Of a stretch of 64,000 bases of DNA, positions 59,317-64,000 are shown piece after piece. Under the pieces are notes generated by a model. The model was not told the DNA's origin. It saw nothing but the letters and a program-made list of their open reading frames with translations, and ran no database searches. Position 1 is the stretch's first letter, and every line of letters begins with the position of its first letter. Position numbers and translations under genes: made by a program. The stretch comes from Schaalia sp. HMT-172 (lineage in GTDB: Bacteria; Actinomycetota; Actinomycetes; Actinomycetales; Actinomycetaceae): assembly GCF_030644365.1 (NCBI RefSeq), contig NZ_CP130058.1:682001-746000 (forward strand), in the 5' to 3' direction.

Positions 59317-59910
59317 TTAGAAGACGACCGGCCAGTGGGGCATGCAGGTCGTCAGGGTTGCGTGGGCGCTCGTGGCCTCGGCGAGGGCCTGCTCGTAGGC
59401 GGGGTTCGTCTCCGGCTTCTCGCCGCGCTTGAGGGCCTCCTGGGCGGCGGCCTGGTCGGCGTATTCGGGGATGGCGCCCGAGTCAAGGGCGGCGTTGCGG
59501 TCCACGTAGACGTTGAGGGCGGCCAGGGCTTCGCGCGCGGTGTCGTCGGTCGCCGCGGCGCTGAGCTGCGTGGCGTAGTCGTTGCGCAGGGTCGCCGCGA
59601 AGGCCTCCCACGCGTGGTGGCGCTCGTCGGCGGTGGTTTCTCCGGCGCGCCGCGACGCGACCGTGGAGTACGCCTGCCCGGTTTCGGAGGAGGCCAGGGC
59701 CTCAGTGAAAACGGCGTCCATGGCGGCGCAGCCGGGGGAGGCCGCGCGCAGGGTCGGCATGGAGGAGTTCGCCGGCTGTCCGGGGTCTCCCGGGGATACG
59801 GACGTCACGGGCACCGACTGGTCGGACTGGGCGGAGTCGGTGACCTGGCACGAGGCCGTGGCCAGTGCGCACATCGCGAGGAGGAGAGCCGCGGGGGCGA
59901 AACGAGTCAC
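59317..59910 (-). CDS. Putative lipoprotein, function unknown
   Basis: A 197-residue protein with a signal peptide and lipobox (A-T-A-S-C). The mature part is Ala-rich and mostly helical, with two Cys (SPGCAAMD and TTCMPHW) that could pair. I do not recognise the family. It is divergent from rmlB and heads the unit with DUF2142 and GT2. Confidence 0.7.
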   Translation of the reverse strand: MTRFAPAALLLAMCALATASCQVTDSAQSDQSVPVTSVSPGDPGQPANSSMPTLRAASPGCAAMDAVFTEALASSETGQAYSTVASRRAGETTADERHHAWEAFAATLRNDYATQLSAAATDDTAREALAALNVYVDRNAALDSGAIPEYADQAAAQEALKRGEKPETNPAYEQALAEATSAHATLTTCMPHWPVVF

Positions 59911-59947
59911 GAAGAGTCCTTATTCGTTGGGGATGCGTCCAATGTAG

Positions 59948-61123
<1,176 letters not shown>

Positions 61124-61136
61124 GTCCTTGGGTAGC

Positions 61137-62102
61137 GTGACCCGAGACGACGGTCAGCCTCGCCCCCGCGTCACCGTCCTCATGGCCACCTACAACGGGA
61201 TGGCCGAGGGCGGGGCGTGGCTCGACGAACAGGTGGACTCCGTGCTCGCCCAGGTGGGCGTGGACGTGTCCCTCGTCGTCTCCGATGACGCGTCGACGGA
61301 CGCGACGCGCTCCCACCTGGAAGAGCGCGCCGCGGCCGACCCGCGCATCACCGTGTTGCCTCAGCGCGACGGTGCCCCCGGCGTGACGGGTAACTTCCTG
61401 CACCTCTTCACGACGCATCCCTTCGACGGGTCCTTCGTCGCCTTCACCGACCAGGACGACGTCTGGCACGAGGACAAGCTGGCCACCCAGCTCGCCCTCA
61501 TGGCTGCCACGGGGGCGGATGTCGTCTCCTCCAACGTGACTTCTTTCGAGTCGCTGCCCGGCGGTGGAGTGGGGGAGCGCCGCCTGATCCGCAAGTCGCA
61601 GCCGCAGCGCGACTGGGACTTCCTCTTCGAGGCGGCCGGGCCCGGCTCCACATACGTGTTTTCTCCGCAGGCGCACCGCTCGCTCGTCGGCGTGCTCGCG
61701 CGGCTCGACTACAGCCAGATCGGCGTGCACGACTGGTACGTGTACGCCCTTGCGCGCGCGATCGGCCTGACCTGGGTGATCGGCGAGGAGCCAACCCTGG
61801 AGTACCGCCAGCACGGCGGCAACGTGCAGGGCGCCAATTCGGGTGCGGGCGCTCGCGACGCGCGCATGGAGAAGCTGCGCAACGGCTTCTATCGCGACCA
61901 GTTCATCCGCACGGGCCGCGCCGCCCTGGCCGTGGGGACCTTCGACGCGCCGCGCCGCATCGAGCTCGCGGCGATCCTGCGCGAGCTTGAGGCCGACGGG
62001 CAGTGGGCCCGCCTGCGCTTTGCCCGTCGCTGGTCGCAGATCAGGCGCGACCGCCTCGAGGGACTCAAGCTCGCGGCCGCGCGCGTCCTGCGCGTCTGGT
62101 AG
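61137..62102 (+). CDS. Glycosyltransferase family 2 (rhamnosyltransferase-like)
   Basis: A 321-residue GT-A enzyme. VTVLMATYNG, VVSDDASTDATR and the FTDQDDVWHEDKL motif are typical of RgpB/WchF-type rhamnosyltransferases. GTG 61137 is the working start, 13 bases after rmlB; a TTG at 61128 is possible. Both lack a strong RBS, so translation may depend on coupling to rmlB. Confidence 0.83.
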   Translation: MTRDDGQPRPRVTVLMATYNGMAEGGAWLDEQVDSVLAQVGVDVSLVVSDDASTDATRSHLEERAAADPRITVLPQRDGAPGVTGNFLHLFTTHPFDGSFVAFTDQDDVWHEDKLATQLALMAATGADVVSSNVTSFESLPGGGVGERRLIRKSQPQRDWDFLFEAAGPGSTYVFSPQAHRSLVGVLARLDYSQIGVHDWYVYALARAIGLTWVIGEEPTLEYRQHGGNVQGANSGAGARDARMEKLRNGFYRDQFIRTGRAALAVGTFDAPRRIELAAILRELEADGQWARLRFARRWSQIRRDRLEGLKLAAARVLRVW

Positions 62103-62105
62103 CCG

Positions 62106-62837
62106 CTAGCGGGCGTAAGTGACCAGCCCCGCGTCCGCGGCCTCCGTCGCCAGGATCTGGGGGAGGCGCTCCGGCGAAACAACGTGGGGGTCGATGAGGA
62201 CCACGCTGCGCCCTCGCATCCACTGGTCGAGCACTTGCCCTGCCCCGGTGCGTCCCTCCCACAGGAGCGCGACTCGCGACCCGCTGACTCCCTCTGGGGC
62301 GCGTAGCCCCGCCAGGGCCTCGTCCCGCGCGCTGGCCAGGAGGTCGGGGGTGTCCACGATGAGGGCGTCGGGTGCCGTGGCGATCTCGGCCAGCGCGTCC
62401 ACGGCCCCGTCGAGCTGCGCGTCCCAGGCGAAGGACAGGTAGGCGCGGGGCTGGGCGAGCACGTGGGCGCCGGCCGCCAGCGCGTCGCGTGCCTGGGACC
62501 CCAGAGAATTTGTCACAAATAGATCGCCGGGCAGGGGCCGTCGCGTGTCGAGGGGCTCCCATCCCATCGCGCGCGCGGCGATCTGCCAGAGCGCGTCCTG
62601 CCAGGGTTGAAGGGACGTGTAGATGCGAGTTGGTGCCGGTTCGTCGGAGCCGAAGAGGTCAGCGGCGAGCTCGTTTGTCAGGTAATTGGCGATCTTGGAG
62701 AGCCATCTGCTGACCACGGGTCCTCCCAGCTCGACTCGTTCCTGTCCGTACTGGGTGAGGGCGGGTCCTGACCATCCGTTAATCATGCTGACAAGGGTAG
62801 TGAGCCTCGTCATATTATTTGTTGCAAAGTCGCTCAT
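62106..62837 (-). CDS. TIGR03089 family protein
   Basis: A 243-residue cytoplasmic protein of the actinobacterial TIGR03089 family, which resembles an acyl-CoA synthetase fragment. It has QPWQDALWQIAARAMGWEPLD and a C-terminal VSGSRVALLWEGRTGAGQVLDQW. It often lies next to whiB2 and rhamnosyl- or mannosyl-transfer genes in actinobacteria, as here. The start is probably leaderless: TATACT (62845-62850, minus strand) lies seven bases before ATG 62837. The function is unknown. Confidence 0.75.
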   Translation of the reverse strand: MSDFATNNMTRLTTLVSMINGWSGPALTQYGQERVELGGPVVSRWLSKIANYLTNELAADLFGSDEPAPTRIYTSLQPWQDALWQIAARAMGWEPLDTRRPLPGDLFVTNSLGSQARDALAAGAHVLAQPRAYLSFAWDAQLDGAVDALAEIATAPDALIVDTPDLLASARDEALAGLRAPEGVSGSRVALLWEGRTGAGQVLDQWMRGRSVVLIDPHVVSPERLPQILATEAADAGLVTYAR

Positions 62838-62844
62838 AGTCGTG

Positions 62845-62850
62845 AGTATA
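62845..62850 (-). promoter_or_regulatory. -10 box of a probable leaderless gene
   Basis: TATACT on the minus strand ends seven bases before the ATG of the TIGR03089 gene. Confidence 0.5.
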
Positions 62851-62962
62851 TCGAAGGTCCCAGGCTTTCCAAGTACCGGGTAACTGTGAAGTCATTACAA
62901 AACTGTAAGGATCTACCGGTGGGTCAGGTGCTACTCTAAAGGTCTCAATAACGCGAAACCGC

Positions 62963-62991
62963 TTGACTTCCTGCAATGACACGCGTGTAAT
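62963..62991 (+). promoter_or_regulatory. Promoter of the whiB gene
   Basis: TTGACT (62963-62968) and TGTAAT (62986-62991) are spaced by 17 bases, about 37 bases upstream of ATG 63029. Confidence 0.55.
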
Positions 62992-63028
62992 TCTCGTATT
63001 GATCGATTCGTTATAAGGAGTCTTCCGC

Positions 63029-63325
63029 ATGTGGAACATCTTCGGTGACGGACCCCTCGAGTGGTCCGAGGACGCCGATGCGGCGCTGTACGCCCGCGTT
63101 GACGGCCCCCTTGCGTGGCAGCAGCACGCACTGTGCGCGCAGACGGATCCCGAAGCATTTTTCCCCGAAAAGGGCGGCTCCACTCGCGAGGCCAAGGCTG
63201 TTTGTCAGGCATGCCAGGTGCGCGAGGATTGCCTCGAGTACGCGCTCGCCAACGATGAGCGTTTCGGTATCTGGGGTGGCATGTCCGAGCGTGAGAGGCG
63301 GCGCCTGCGCCGTATGGCCGGTTGA
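63029..63325 (+). CDS. WhiB-family Fe-S transcription regulator (WhiB2/WhmD-like)
   Basis: A 98-residue protein with the four cluster cysteines C36, C59, C62 and C68 (C-x2-C-x5-C), the G-I-W-G-G turn (80-84) and a basic C-terminus RERRRLRRMAG. It binds a [4Fe-4S] cluster and acts with the sigma factor region 4. RBS AAGGAG lies eight bases before ATG 63029. Context with TIGR03089 and glycosyltransferases matches WhiB2/WhmD, a cell-division regulator. Confidence 0.92.
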   Translation: MWNIFGDGPLEWSEDADAALYARVDGPLAWQQHALCAQTDPEAFFPEKGGSTREAKAVCQACQVREDCLEYALANDERFGIWGGMSERERRRLRRMAG

Positions 63326-64000
63326 TTCCCACGTCGCGCTCCGTCGGCGCCATCCTCGTCACCCGGGGTGACGCGCCGCTCACCCAGTCCGTTCTTCGGG
63401 CCATCGATGCTCAATCGATGGCCCCGGACTCCCTTACCATCATTGACGTCGCCGGGCGCCACGTCACCCCCTTCCCCGCCGACCGCGTCCCCGCCGGAGC
63501 CGAGCTCGTGCGCGTGGGCCGCGCGCGCACCCTTGGAGACGCCATTCGCCGCGCGCAGGCCCAGGGTGCTCCCTTCGCCTCCGCCCAGTGGTGGTGGATT
63601 CTCCACGACGACTGTGCGCCCGAGCCCGAGTGCCTGAGCGAACTCGTCCAGGCCGCCGCCGTCGGCAAAACAGTCGGCGCGGTCGGAGTTAAACAGCTGA
63701 GCTGGGACGGGCAGCGTCTCCTCGAACTCGGCATCTTCGCGACCTCCAGCGCCCGTCGCCTCGAGCGCATCGGCGAGGAGGAAATCGACCAGGGCCAGTA
63801 CGACGGCACGACCGACGTACTCGGCGTCGGAACCGTCGGCATGCTCCTGCGCGCCGAGGCCTACCGGGACGTCGACGGCTTCGACCCCGCCCTCGGACCC
63901 TTCGGCGACGGCCTCGACATGGGACGGCGCCTCCACCTCGCCGGCTACCGCGTCATCGTCGCCCCGCGCGCCCGCGTGCGTCACGCCCGCGCCTCCCTCA
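63322..64000 (+). CDS. Glycosyltransferase family 2, N-terminal part (runs off the window)
   Basis: The frame is open from TTG 63322, which overlaps the whiB stop, to the end of the window (226 codons). It reads SVGAILVTRGDAPLTQSVL, then WWWILHDDCAPEPECL (the D-D-x region), then VGTVGMLLRAEAYRDVDGFD and D-G-L-D-M-G-R-R-L-H-L-A-G-Y. This is a GT-A enzyme of the type found next to whiB2 in actinobacteria, where the full protein is often long with extra membrane domains. The start codon is uncertain; no ATG or GTG is available near by. Confidence 0.78.
   Translation, partial: MIPTSRSVGAILVTRGDAPLTQSVLRAIDAQSMAPDSLTIIDVAGRHVTPFPADRVPAGAELVRVGRARTLGDAIRRAQAQGAPFASAQWWWILHDDCAPEPECLSELVQAAAVGKTVGAVGVKQLSWDGQRLLELGIFATSSARRLERIGEEEIDQGQYDGTTDVLGVGTVGMLLRAEAYRDVDGFDPALGPFGDGLDMGRRLHLAGYRVIVAPRARVRHARASL

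Overview
The window is GC-rich actinobacterial DNA. WhiB, AdnA/AdnB, TIGR03089, DUF3107, a ferritin-like protein and several probable leaderless genes all point to Actinobacteria. The gene set resembles the oral Actinomyces/Schaalia group (Actinomycetaceae); this is inference from gene content, since no rRNA is present.

Layout. 1-9.7 kb: housekeeping genes, namely the end of a glycogen phosphorylase, a YtrA-type GntR regulator with its two-gene ABC exporter, a membrane-tethered AlbA_2 protein, an NAD-malic enzyme, a 1-kb convergent spacer full of hairpins and repeats, a DEAD-box RNA helicase, a ferritin-like protein and a DUF3107 protein. 9.7-16.4 kb: the AdnA-AdnB helicase-nuclease pair. 16.5-30.0 kb: an accessory zone. 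It holds two paralogous cassettes encoding a WXG-containing N-terminal (type VII secretion-like) domain fused to a calpain-family cysteine protease, each followed by a small accessory protein and a 98-residue helical protein. Extra, mosaic and truncated copies of the small genes lie around them. Embedded here are a sugar ABC importer with an alpha-L-fucosidase, a two-gene cassette (small helical protein plus membrane-anchored secreted protein), and a DUF4268 protein. 30.3-31.8 kb: a GntR/UTRA regulator beside a truncated iolC and an IS3 OrfA remnant.

31.8-62.1 kb: a large surface-glycan region. A minus-strand block encodes a lic1-like phosphocholine pathway (wHTH-LicC-LicA fusion, LicB-like transporter, two LicD proteins) with a flippase and a glycosyltransferase. 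Around it lie further glycosyltransferases, an RgpF-family protein, an acyltransferase plus AlgX-like partner, a Wzm/Wzt exporter, two DUF2142 membrane proteins and RmlB. A second copy of the two-gene cassette, with its membrane gene tandemly duplicated, sits at 51.9-54.4 kb. It is followed by a choline-binding-repeat NlpC/P60 protein, the natural reader of phosphocholine-decorated wall glycan. 62.1-64 kb: TIGR03089, WhiB and the start of another glycosyltransferase.

Reading together: the cell builds and exports a rhamnose-type polysaccharide (RmlB, rhamnosyltransferase-like GTs, RgpF, Wzm/Wzt), probably acylates it and decorates it with phosphocholine, and anchors a hydrolase to the choline. 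The accessory zone looks like recombining secreted-effector cassettes with putative immunity or accessory genes. The type VII secretion core is not in this window.
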